Assembly (NCBI GenBank): GCA_964496245.1
Contig: CAZBZG010000276.1
Coordinates: 1-6,293 of the forward strand
Reading direction: 5' to 3'
Length of the DNA stretch: 6,293 bases
Source: CAZBZG01 sp964496245
GTDB taxonomy: Bacteria; Planctomycetota; SZUA-567
Below the pieces are notes generated by a model, which saw only the letters and a list, made by a program, of their open reading frames with translations, did no database searches and was not told the DNA's origin. The translations under genes were made by a program, and so were the position numbers. This document shows, in pieces, positions 1 to 5,437 of the stretch. How positions within the stretch are numbered: position 1 is the stretch's first letter; every line of letters starts with the position of its first letter.

Positions 1-1
1 C

Positions 2-214
2 CGCTTCTTTGACGCAGACTGCGCGGACAAGGTGCACGAGCTGCGTGCGGATCTCGTGGGCTGGCTCATCACCACCACCCGGCCCACCACCACGCACCCC
101 TGCGCCGTGCCGCCGAGCGACCAGGCGCGCGAACGCTACAAGCACCGCGTCAACGCCGACAGCAAGCTCAATCCCAAGCATCTGCACGGGCTCGGGCAGA
201 TCAACTACCTGTGA
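2..214 (+). CDS. Sulfatase, C-terminal fragment (5' end outside window)
   Basis: This is the last 70 codons of a gene entering from the left edge, ending at TGA 212-214. The reading frame begins R-F-F-D-A-D-C and contains LRADLVGWLITTTRPTT near residues 15-31, followed by RYKHRVNAD and a C-terminal INYL. Family knowledge: an ExLRxxLxxWLxTTxR helix followed by an N-A-D-x-K segment and a terminal N-Y-L is typical of the C-terminal region of type I sulfatases from planctomycete-like bacteria, which remove sulfate esters from polysaccharides. The catalytic Cys/Ser motif lies outside the window, so activity cannot be judged. The gene converges on the DUF4139 gene, with a repeat-filled gap between. 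A second, complete sulfatase lies about 3 kb downstream, which supports the assignment by context. The substrate cannot be inferred. Confidence 0.72.
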   Translation, partial: RFFDADCADKVHELRADLVGWLITTTRPTTTHPCAVPPSDQARERYKHRVNADSKLNPKHLHGLGQINYL

Positions 215-227
215 GTCGTGTGAGGAT

Positions 228-338
228 CGCGCTCCTGCGCGTATGTAGCCCAGGCACTCCTGCCTGGGGCGGAGCACGTCCGGCGTTGCACAGGCAGGAG
301 TGCCTGTGCTACAAGCGGTCCGGCGGGAGCCGGACCCT
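228..338. repeat. 111-bp composite hairpin repeat, copy 1
   Basis: First of two direct copies spaced 127 bp apart; they differ at 3 of 111 positions when aligned by eye. In order it contains a short stem CGCGC/GCGCG (228-241), a 70-nt palindrome (244-313) and a perfect 8-bp stem GGTCCGGC/GCCGGACC with loop GGGA (317-336). It lies in the gap between two convergent genes and codes for nothing convincing. Family knowledge: short open frames reading AQALLPG or TPAWGGARP, as this repeat would give, recur as spurious proteins in PVC genomes, so it is probably dispersed through the genome. Confidence 0.9.
244..313. repeat. 70-nt palindrome made of two opposed mini-hairpins (REPIN-like)
   Basis: The left arm TGTAGCCCAGGCACTCC and the right arm ending GGAGTGCCTGTGCTACA pair over 6 bp, one mismatch, then 16 bp. 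Each arm is also a hairpin by itself: CAGGCA-CTCC-TGCCTG on the left and CAGGCA-GGAG-TGCCTG on the right. Two inverted REP-type hairpins separated by a short spacer is the layout of REPIN/BIME elements moved by RAYT transposases; no transposase is in the window. The same structure recurs at 371-440. Confidence 0.8.
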
Positions 339-369
339 CCGAGAGTCGGAGGGACGCGCTTCTGCGCGT
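335..369. repeat. Two adjacent perfect hairpins linking the 111-bp copies
   Basis: CCCTCCGA (335-342) pairs with TCGGAGGG (346-353) across a 3-nt loop. It is followed at once by ACGCGC (354-359) pairing with GCGCGT (364-369) across TTCT. With the flanking palindromes this makes an almost unbroken chain of stem-loops from 228 to 463. No T-tract follows any stem, so canonical intrinsic termination is not supported on sequence alone. Confidence 0.8.
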
Positions 370-465
370 TTGTAGCCCAGGCACTCCTGCCTGGGGCGGA
401 GCACGTCCGGCGTTGCACAGGCAGGAGTGCCTGTGCTACAAGCGGTCCAGCGGGAGCCGGACCCT
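355..465. repeat. 111-bp composite hairpin repeat, copy 2
   Basis: Second direct copy, differing from copy 1 by C234 to T361, A243 to T370 and G322 to A449. The last change breaks one pair of the terminal 8-bp stem (444-463). The 70-nt palindrome is at 371-440. The 466-505 stretch between the repeat and the DUF4139 stop holds nothing I can identify. Confidence 0.9.
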
Positions 466-505
466 TTGACCTCCAGCGGGTGAGCCCTCCGCTCCTGCAG
501 CGATC

Positions 506-2053
506 CTACCAGTCGTAATGCACCTTGTACCGGATCACCGCCTCGCCGTCGCGCGGGATGGTCACGGTCCATTCCACGGTGTCCGCGTCGACCTTCTTGT
601 AGTCGTGCGTCTTCTCGGTGATCGTCCAGTTCACCCAGCGGAAGAGGTGCTCGACCACGCGCACGGTCGCGGGCTTGGCCTTGTGGTTGCGGACCTTGAT
701 CGCAAAGGACTCGTCGATCCAGTCGTCGTCGTAGTCCGCCTTGAAGTCCGTGCGCGTGCGCTCGCCCACCACGTCGAAGGCGTTGCCCGTGTACACGCGG
801 AAGGTCTCGTCCTTGGGCGTGTGATCGATCCAGTTCTCGCCCACGAACTCGAGCTGGCCGTCTGCATCGCGGCGGTAGAAGCGCATGATGCCGCGGGGCA
901 GGGGGATGCCCAGGCCGTTGGCGGCCGTGTTCTCGATCTCGCGCATGATCCAGACCTTGGGATTGCACTCCGTGCCAAAGGACTGGTCCTGGCGCAACTG
1001 CTGTCGGTTCCACCCGCGGTAGCGGCGCCAGTCGATGGCTGCGCCGTCGTACACGAGGAGCTTCTTGGCCGTCACCTCGTCCGCGCGCACGAACTCGACC
1101 TGCTTGGTCTCCCGGTCGCGCAGCGTCGTGCGGCGGTTGAGGGTGTAGAGGTGGAACTCGTCGAACGCCTTCTCGCTCACGGGCGGGGCCATATTGTTTC
1201 TGGACTCCTTGGCGAATCCCATCAATCGGCTCTGGTCGAACTCACGGCCCGGCTGGATCTTGTGCACATCGCCGGCCATGAGCTTGATGCGCGCGTGTTC
1301 AAAGGTCTTGCCGCTCTGGTTGTCGATCGTGACCCAGCCGGTCATGGCGGAGGTGTCGCTTGTCTCGGGCGCCACGAGGTTGTAGTCCGCTTCCCAGGTC
1401 ATGCCGCCGGTGACATAGGCGAGCTCCGCGTCGAATGCGGCCGCCGCGGGCGTCTCGATCTGCCAGTGGATCGTGGGCTTGAGGATGCTCTCTTCGCCGA
1501 GCGAGGGGAAGAGGGGAATGCCGGGCAGGCCGAAGCGGAGGCGGCCGTTTATCTCCACGAGTGGCTGCCCGCCCCCGCCGTAGGCGTGCGTCATCTGGCG
1601 CGCGCGGTACTGATGGCCGTACCGGCGCAGGCCCTGCTGGTGCGGCTGGTAGCCGCTGCGCACGATCCTGCCCTTGACCCGCTCCACGCGGTCCTGGTAG
1701 CGCACCTCGAAGACGATCTCCTCGCCCTCGAAATGGTTGAGCAGCAGCGCCTGGCTCACCGGGTCGGCGCGGTAGTTCTGCTCCAGGATCTGGATGGCGT
1801 GCGCGCCCGCAGGATCGCGCAGCATGACCGTGTCCGTCTCCACGTGGCGCGTCATCCGGTCGTACTGCACGCGGTTCACCCCGGCCTTCAACTCGAGGCG
1901 CAGGGTGTCGCGCACCACCGCGAACATCTGGTTGTAGATCGTGACCGCGGGCCCGGCCTCTCCCTTGGGGGCCGGCTGCGCCTGCCTTTCGCCGCCGCGC
2001 GCAGATCCCGCGAGCAGCACCAGTGCCACGATCACTGTCAGAAACCGTCTCAT
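506..2053 (-). CDS. Secreted DUF4139 domain-containing protein
   Basis: 515 aa. Residues 1-20 form a Sec signal peptide: MRRF, a hydrophobic stretch LTVIVALVLLAG, then SARG as a likely cleavage region with no lipobox Cys, so the protein is probably periplasmic or exported. The mature start has AVTIYNQMFAVVRDTLRLEL (about 36-55), then ILEQNYRADPVSQALLL (89-105), the usual N-terminal beta-rich part of this family. The DUF4139 core runs from about 211 to the end: AYVTGGMTWEADYNL, GWVTIDNQSGKTFEHARIKLMAGDV, FHLYTLNRRTTL and a closing beta strand IRYKVHYDW. A Gly/Tyr/His/Arg-rich insertion lies at about 138-163. Family function is unknown; no catalytic residues are recognised. The frame is open up to 2299, but the start at 2053 is chosen because it gives the signal peptide and has AAAGGAGA just upstream. 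It is transcribed alone, in the same direction as the PIN pair 200 bp upstream. Confidence 0.88.
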   Translation of the reverse strand: MRRFLTVIVALVLLAGSARGGERQAQPAPKGEAGPAVTIYNQMFAVVRDTLRLELKAGVNRVQYDRMTRHVETDTVMLRDPAGAHAIQILEQNYRADPVSQALLLNHFEGEEIVFEVRYQDRVERVKGRIVRSGYQPHQQGLRRYGHQYRARQMTHAYGGGGQPLVEINGRLRFGLPGIPLFPSLGEESILKPTIHWQIETPAAAAFDAELAYVTGGMTWEADYNLVAPETSDTSAMTGWVTIDNQSGKTFEHARIKLMAGDVHKIQPGREFDQSRLMGFAKESRNNMAPPVSEKAFDEFHLYTLNRRTTLRDRETKQVEFVRADEVTAKKLLVYDGAAIDWRRYRGWNRQQLRQDQSFGTECNPKVWIMREIENTAANGLGIPLPRGIMRFYRRDADGQLEFVGENWIDHTPKDETFRVYTGNAFDVVGERTRTDFKADYDDDWIDESFAIKVRNHKAKPATVRVVEHLFRWVNWTITEKTHDYKKVDADTVEWTVTIPRDGEAVIRYKVHYDW

Positions 2054-2057
2054 CGCG

Positions 2058-2065
2058 TCTCCTTT
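2058..2065 (-). promoter_or_regulatory. Ribosome binding site that fixes the DUF4139 start
   Basis: The minus strand reads AAAGGAGA with five bases between AGGAG and the ATG at 2053. The in-frame alternative starting at 2299 would add about 80 residues ahead of the signal peptide, which argues for 2053. Confidence 0.8.
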
Positions 2066-2219
2066 CCGAAAAAGGCGAACAGGCGAGCACTCCCTCTTCG
2101 TACCATCCTTCGCCGCGCCGAGCCGCTGCGCGTAACAGGCGTGTAAAGATGTACTATGCTGTAGACGTCCAAGGTGGTCGGAAGGATTCAACATTTCCGA
2201 AGAACCCATCGGTAGACGT

Positions 2220-2246
2220 GCCAGAGGTGGCAAGGGTGGCTCTGGC
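2220..2246 (-). terminator. Possible hairpin terminator after the PIN/antitoxin pair
   Basis: GCCAGAG (2220-2226) pairs with CTCTGGC (2240-2246), a perfect 7-bp stem with a 13-nt loop, starting 7 bases past the antitoxin stop in the direction of transcription. No run of T follows on the minus strand, so it may be only a 3'-end-stabilising stem or chance. In the rest of 2054-2253 I see no convincing -35/-10 pair for the DUF4139 gene; readthrough from the upstream pair is possible. Confidence 0.3.
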
Positions 2247-2253
2247 AGTCGGT

Positions 2254-2442
2254 TCACACCTCTTGCGAACAGGAACGCTCGTGGATGCGTTTCCACCATT
2301 CGCCCATGTCGCCATTGTCGATGTCCTGCAGGCGTCTGGCGCGCCGTTCTTTGGCAGAAAGGCCCTTCATCCGTTCTTCGGCCTTGCGCTGCATCTCATC
2401 CTTGAAGGCAACGCAGTCAAAGGCCTTGGTCTTGGTTCCCAT
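2254..2442 (-). CDS. Small antitoxin-like protein paired with PIN toxin
   Basis: 62 aa. It starts MGTKTKAFDCVAFKDEMQRK and continues with a charged, probably helical region, AEERMKGLSAKERRARRLQDI, then a Trp-pair segment EWWKRIHE. Family knowledge: many PIN-domain genes of the type found just upstream are followed by a small gene whose product begins K-x-F-D-C-V/VxMK and continues as a charged helix; it is taken to be the cognate antitoxin. The ATG follows the toxin TGA with no gap, so the two are translationally coupled. The ribosome binding site lies inside the toxin's last codons. The direct assignment as antitoxin rests on context and the FDCV opening; no DNA-binding fold such as AbrB or RHH is visible, so autoregulation may work differently from VapB. 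Confidence 0.72.
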   Translation of the reverse strand: MGTKTKAFDCVAFKDEMQRKAEERMKGLSAKERRARRLQDIDNGDMGEWWKRIHERSCSQEV

Positions 2443-2895
2443 TCAGATCACCTCCTTCGGACTGTGGATCGCGACCAGGGGATATCCAAGCGACATGTTG
2501 ATTCCATTGAATCCGCGGATCTTATCGTAGTGGACGATGTGCCGGAAATTCCAGCTCGCGATGATATCTGCACGGGCCACCGTGGCTGTGGCCACGTGCA
2601 GGGCGTCCTTGGCCGCGTTCTGGGAGACCACGCCGTCCTGCAGATATGCTGCGGAAAGGTGCTCAGCCTCTTCGCTCTCTGACACGAACTCCACCGCCTC
2701 GGGTGGAAGTCCCTCGAGTACTGCACGAACCTCCTCCGGCGCCGACGCAAGCTCTTCCGCAAGAAGATCGGAGACGAGCAGCGTGATCTGCCCTTCCTCG
2801 GCCATGCGCATGAGCGCCGTGCTTTCCACAGCGAACTCTTCGTCCAGGCAGCCGCCCACGATGGACGTGTCGATATAGACGCGCAGACGTTTCAT
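2443..2895 (-). CDS. PIN-domain ribonuclease toxin (toxin-first module)
   Basis: 150 aa. PIN-fold toxins are Mg-dependent RNases that cut tRNA, rRNA or mRNA. Visible features are the first acidic residue in VYIDTSIVGG (Asp9), an acidic helix SDLLAEELASAP (about 42-53, Glu48/Glu49), KDALHVATATV (Asp97) and ADIIASWNFRHIVHYDKI (about 109-126). The C-terminus, GYPLVAIHSPKEVI, matches the PIN subgroup whose proteins typically open M-K-x-L-R-V-Y-I-D-T-S-V and end P-R-E-V. An upstream in-frame ATG at 2931 exists. I chose 2895 because Met-Lys-Arg-Leu is the usual opening, GGAGG (2906-2910) lies upstream, and the promoter's -10 at 2920-2925 would put the RNA start downstream of 2931. The order is toxin then antitoxin, the reverse of classic vapBC. 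Catalytic residues appear intact, so the enzyme is probably active; the target is unknown. Confidence 0.87.
   Translation of the reverse strand: MKRLRVYIDTSIVGGCLDEEFAVESTALMRMAEEGQITLLVSDLLAEELASAPEEVRAVLEGLPPEAVEFVSESEEAEHLSAAYLQDGVVSQNAAKDALHVATATVARADIIASWNFRHIVHYDKIRGFNGINMSLGYPLVAIHSPKEVI
2446..2457 (-). promoter_or_regulatory. Full anti-16S ribosome binding site inside toxin C-terminus
   Basis: The minus strand reads AAGGAGGTGATC, which is complementary over all 12 bases to the usual bacterial 16S rRNA 3' tail GATCACCTCCTT. It encodes the toxin's last four residues K-E-V-I. GGAGG is 8 bases from the antitoxin ATG at 2442. Confidence 0.85.
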
Positions 2896-2919
2896 TGCCC
2901 CGTTTCCTCCATCAGTCAG

Positions 2920-2947
2920 AGTATAGCACAATCGGGAGGCCGGTCAA
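2920..2947 (-). promoter_or_regulatory. Sigma70-type promoter of PIN/antitoxin operon
   Basis: On the minus strand the -35 is TTGACC (2942-2947), the spacer is 16 bp and the -10 is TATACT (2920-2925). The predicted RNA start near 2913 is only a few bases before GGAGG at 2906-2910, so the leader is very short and leaves little room for control by RNA structure. Confidence 0.75.
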
Positions 2948-3012
2948 TTGCCAAGCGCGTGTCGAGGAACCGACGGCGCATGTGGTGCGGACGGGCGCCC
3001 CGGCCCCCGGCC

Positions 3013-3041
3013 TTGACAGCCCCGTTGCCGCAAGGTATAGG
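3013..3041 (+). promoter_or_regulatory. Sigma70-type promoter of the sulfatase gene
   Basis: TTGACA (3013-3018), a 17-bp spacer and TATAGG (3036-3041) point to a start near 3048 and a leader of about 55 nt. The -35 is perfect and the -10 matches four of six. It is divergent from the toxin promoter, with about 65 bp between the two -35 boxes (2948-3012), where I see no clear operator. Confidence 0.68.
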
Positions 3042-3087
3042 GTGCATTTCCAGAGGCGCGACACGCAGCCGCTCGATTCGTCCGGCC

Positions 3088-3093
3088 GAGGAG
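3088..3093 (+). promoter_or_regulatory. Ribosome binding site fixing the sulfatase start
   Basis: GAGGAG lies 8 bases before ATG 3102. The frame is open back to 2895, but that start lies upstream of the promoter at 3013-3041, so 3102 is preferred. Confidence 0.75.
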
Positions 3094-3101
3094 CCTCTCG
3101 C

Positions 3102-4553
3102 ATGCCCCAACACCCGAAGCAACCCAACATCCTCTTCGTCCTTGCCGACGATGCGTCGCACTTCGGCGCGTACGGGCACCGGTTCGTCCAGACCCCGAAC
3201 ATCGACCGCGTGGCGCGGGACGGCATTCTCTTCACGCGCGCGTTCACCACCAATCCCAAGTGCGCGCCCTCGCGCGCGAGCATCCTGACCGGCCGGCACA
3301 CCTGGCAGAACGGGGCTGCGTGTCTCCACTGGAACCACTGGCCCGACGACCTCGCCGTGTATCCCGACGCGATCGAAGCGGCCGGGTATCACGTGGGCTA
3401 CACCGGCAAGCCCTGGGCGCCCGGGGACTGGAAGCGTTCGGGCCGCACGCGCAACCCGGCCGGCCCGGCCTACAACGAACACACGCTCGTCCCGCCGGAG
3501 GGCACGCGCATCTCTGACTGCGACTATGCGGCCAATTTCCGCGCGTTTCTCGACGCCCGAGCCGAGGGCGCGCCCTTCTGCTTCTGGTTCGGCGCGCGCG
3601 AGCCGCACCGGGCCTACGCGCCCGGCGAGGGCCAGCGCTACGGCAAGAAGCTCGGGGAGGTGGACGTGATCCCGCCCTACTGGCCCCAGGAGGACGTGGT
3701 CAAGGCGGACATGCTCGACTATGCGTTCGAGATCGAGTGGTTCGACCGCCAGCTCGGCGCCGTGCTCGAAGCGCTGGAGGCCACGGGCGAGCTCGCGAAC
3801 ACGCTCGTGGTGGTCACCTCGGACAATGGCGCGCCCTTCCCGCGCGTCAAGGGCCAGATGTACGACGACGACTTCCGCCTGCCCCTGGTCGCCATGTGGC
3901 CCGACCGCATCGCGCCCGGCCGCACGGTCGAGGACCTGGTGAGCTTCATTGATTTGGCGCCTACCTTTCTGGAGGCGGCCGGGTGCCCGCCGTCCCCGGA
4001 CATGGCGGGCAAAAGCCTGCTCGACATCTTCGACGCTTCTGGTTCGGGCATGGTCACGGCCGACCGCACGCGCGCGTTCATGGGCCGCGAGCGGCACGAC
4101 ATGGGCCGGGAAGGGGATCTCGGCTATCCGGTGCGGTGCATCCGCACCCCGCGCTGGCTGTACGTGCGCAACTTCGCGCCCGACCGCTGGCCTGCGGGCA
4201 ACCCCGAGACCGGGTACACCAACTGCGACAGTTCGCCCACCAAGACGCGCATCCTCGCGCGCAAGGAGGAGGGTGAGGAGCTCTGCTGGCAGAAGTGTTT
4301 CGGCAAGCGGCCGGCCGAGGAGCTCTACGACATCGACGCCGACCCGTTCTGCATGGAGAACCTGGCTGGCGAGCCCGAACACGCTGAGGTCAAGGCGTCG
4401 CTCCGGCAGGAGCTCGAAGCCGAGCTGCGCGCGACCGGCGACCCGCGCATCCTCGGTAACGGCGACGTGTTCGAGACCCACGAATACGTGGGCGACGCCC
4501 CGCATTCCTGGGCCCACTACCAGGCCGGCGACTGGCAGCCCCAGGGGTATTGA
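3102..4553 (+). CDS. Type I sulfatase, heparan N-sulfatase (SGSH)-like
   Basis: 483 aa, full length for the family. Metal-binding Asp16-Asp17 lie in NILFVLADDASH. The formylglycine signature is CAPSR (54-58) followed by ILTGR (61-65), so Cys54 is the residue oxidised to formylglycine by an FGE- or anSME-type enzyme not in this window. Other active-site positions are Lys103 in TGKP, His169 in REPH and Asp241-Asn242 in TSDNG. The C-terminal part GRERHD (328-333), GYPVRCIRTPRWLYVRN (341-357), FAPDRWPAGNPETGY (358-372) and SSPTKTRIL (377-385) resembles N-sulfoglucosamine sulfohydrolases, which remove N-sulfate from heparan-type glucosamine. That substrate call is inference; another sulfated glycan is possible. 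There is no signal peptide or membrane segment from this start, so a cytoplasmic enzyme acting on imported oligosaccharides is likely. It is a monocistronic unit with its own promoter, convergent with vapC. Confidence 0.93.
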   Translation: MPQHPKQPNILFVLADDASHFGAYGHRFVQTPNIDRVARDGILFTRAFTTNPKCAPSRASILTGRHTWQNGAACLHWNHWPDDLAVYPDAIEAAGYHVGYTGKPWAPGDWKRSGRTRNPAGPAYNEHTLVPPEGTRISDCDYAANFRAFLDARAEGAPFCFWFGAREPHRAYAPGEGQRYGKKLGEVDVIPPYWPQEDVVKADMLDYAFEIEWFDRQLGAVLEALEATGELANTLVVVTSDNGAPFPRVKGQMYDDDFRLPLVAMWPDRIAPGRTVEDLVSFIDLAPTFLEAAGCPPSPDMAGKSLLDIFDASGSGMVTADRTRAFMGRERHDMGREGDLGYPVRCIRTPRWLYVRNFAPDRWPAGNPETGYTNCDSSPTKTRILARKEEGEELCWQKCFGKRPAEELYDIDADPFCMENLAGEPEHAEVKASLRQELEAELRATGDPRILGNGDVFETHEYVGDAPHSWAHYQAGDWQPQGY

Positions 4554-4570
4554 CGGGCTCGCGCGCGTCA

Positions 4571-4630
4571 AGGTCGGAGGGACGCGCTCCTGCGCGTCCG
4601 CAAGGACCGAGAACGATCCGGCGGGATCCC
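4571..4630. repeat. Hairpin repeat of the same family, without the 70-nt palindrome
   Basis: The segment GGTCGGAGGGACGCGCT matches the 345-360 region, and GATCCGGCGGGATCCC (4615-4630) is a degenerate form of the 317-336 stem. So the outer parts of the composite repeat are present, but only 15 bases separate them here, against 75 in the left copies. The element ends against the vapC stop codon. Confidence 0.7.
4580..4599. terminator. Perfect 8-bp hairpin between convergent genes
   Basis: GGACGCGC (4580-4587) pairs with GCGCGTCC (4592-4599) across TCCT. A second stem GATCC/GGATC with loop GGCG follows at 4615-4628. The hairpin lies 26 bp past the sulfatase stop and 31 bp past the vapC stop, so it could work on both transcripts. 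There is no T-tract on either strand, so termination is inferred from position only. Confidence 0.4.
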
Positions 4631-5032
4631 TCATCCCTCTGCCCAGTTTTCCACGGGCAATCCCGGCACGCGGGCGAACTCGGCCTGGTTGGCGGTGACC
4701 AGGACCAGGCCGTGCACAAGGGCGGTGGCTGCGATCTGGCAGTCGTGGATGCCGATCATGCGCCCCGCGCGCTCGAGGTCGGCGCGCAGGCGCGCGTACC
4801 GGTCGGCGCATTGCGCGTCGAACGGAAGCACGGTCCACCCCCCGACGAGCGCGTGCCACAGGGCCAGCCAGCGCTCGGGATGGGGCGACTTCCACGCGCC
4901 CGTCCATCCCTCTGCCTGCACGATCGCGCTCAGGGCGAGCTCGTCCATGGGCAGGTCGCGCAGCCGGTCTTCGGTGCCGTGCTGCTTGCGCAGGGCCAGG
5001 CTGATGATGTTGGTGTCCACGAGCCAGCGCAT
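4631..5032 (-). CDS. vapC: VapC-family PIN ribonuclease toxin
   Basis: 133 aa, the usual VapC length. Motifs in order are MRWLVDTNIISLAL (Asp6), LSAIVQAEGWTGAWKS (Glu41), IGIHDCQIAATAL (Asp97) and LVTANQAEFARVPGLPVENW (Asn115). The three main acidic residues of the PIN site are present, with the fourth position as the TxN variant common in VapC. The conserved RYARLRADLERAG helix (78-90) also fits. VapC proteins cut tRNA or rRNA when freed from VapB. The start ATG shares one base with the vapB stop (TGATG at 5030-5034), so it is translated by coupling. It looks intact and active. Pairing with an AbrB-type antitoxin upstream makes this the most standard of the three modules here. Confidence 0.93.
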   Translation of the reverse strand: MRWLVDTNIISLALRKQHGTEDRLRDLPMDELALSAIVQAEGWTGAWKSPHPERWLALWHALVGGWTVLPFDAQCADRYARLRADLERAGRMIGIHDCQIAATALVHGLVLVTANQAEFARVPGLPVENWAEG

Positions 5033-5376
5033 CAGGCGTCGTCCAGGGGCGGAACGGGTTCGGGCACGGGATCCTCGGGCGCGGCGAACTCATTTGGATC
5101 CAGCCCCGCGCGCAGCCGGTCGAGCTCCTCCCACAGGCCCTGCGGCCAGCCGTTGGCGTCGCGCGGTACGTCCTCCACAGGCTCGAGCACCACGCACCGG
5201 CCCTCGCGCCGCACCCAGACCTCCCTGCCGGGAAGCCGGAATGCCTTGGGCAGGCGCACCGCCTGGCTGCTGCCGTTGCGGAAGAGCTTGGCGCGCGCCC
5301 GGCCGGCCTGGAGCGCAGGCGGAGCGGGTTCGCGGATCTTGTTATCGTTTCTGGCCTTATGCGGTTTGTTCGCCAT
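5032..5376 (-). CDS. vapB: VapB-family antitoxin, AbrB/SpoVT type, extended ends
   Basis: 114 aa. The DNA-binding swapped-hairpin fold is at about 28-66: RAKLFRNGSSQAVRLPKAF followed by GREVWVRREGRCVVLEP. The toxin-binding tail has LWEELDRLRAGLDPNEF (81-97). VapB proteins bind VapC and repress their own promoter. This one is longer than the usual 70-90 residues: it has about 27 basic/polar residues before the fold, and a Pro/acidic tail EDPVPEPVPPLDDA. No internal ATG offers a shorter start. The start at 5376 fits the promoter, leaving a leader of about 26 nt, though its GAGGG ribosome site (5387-5391) is weak with a 10-base spacing. First gene of the operon, overlapping vapC by one base. Confidence 0.9.
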   Translation of the reverse strand: MANKPHKARNDNKIREPAPPALQAGRARAKLFRNGSSQAVRLPKAFRLPGREVWVRREGRCVVLEPVEDVPRDANGWPQGLWEELDRLRAGLDPNEFAAPEDPVPEPVPPLDDA

Positions 5377-5408
5377 GGCTGGGATGCCCTCTGAGCGTAT
5401 AGACGGGT

Positions 5409-5437
5409 AGTATATACTCTGCGCTTCCTTGTGTCAA
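5409..5437 (-). promoter_or_regulatory. vapBC promoter with palindromic operator over the -10
   Basis: On the minus strand the -35 is TTGACA (5432-5437), the spacer 17 bp and the -10 TATACT (5409-5414), nearly full consensus. AGTATATACT (5409-5418) is a perfect 10-bp palindrome over the -10, and GTATA recurs at 5397-5401. That is a sensible site for VapB-VapC autorepression. The operator role is inferred from position. Confidence 0.8.

Noticed and set aside
228..465. Two spaced direct repeats as a CRISPR array
   Set aside because: Repeat units are 111 bp, only two, with a 16-bp gap and internal palindromes; no cas gene is present.
300..518. Small plus-strand open frame in the left repeats
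   Set aside because: It is a translation of the repeats themselves (AQALLPG type), a known kind of spurious prediction.
518..2146. Long plus-strand open frame opposite the DUF4139 gene
   Set aside because: Its translation is a low-complexity Val/Leu/Ala/His/Arg string typical of an antisense high-GC shadow; the minus strand has a signal peptide, ribosome site and family motifs.
2054..2299. N-terminal extension of the DUF4139 protein to 2299
   Set aside because: The added residues resemble no domain and would bury the signal peptide; a good ribosome site precedes 2053.
2446..2457. GATCACCTCCTT on the plus strand as a 16S rRNA 3'-end fragment
   Set aside because: No further rRNA sequence flanks it; on the minus strand it is the ribosome binding site of the antitoxin.
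2916..5093. 725-codon minus-strand open frame across the sulfatase
   Set aside because: Arg/Ala/Gly/Val-rich shadow antisense to a sulfatase with all catalytic motifs, and it also runs across vapC in another frame.
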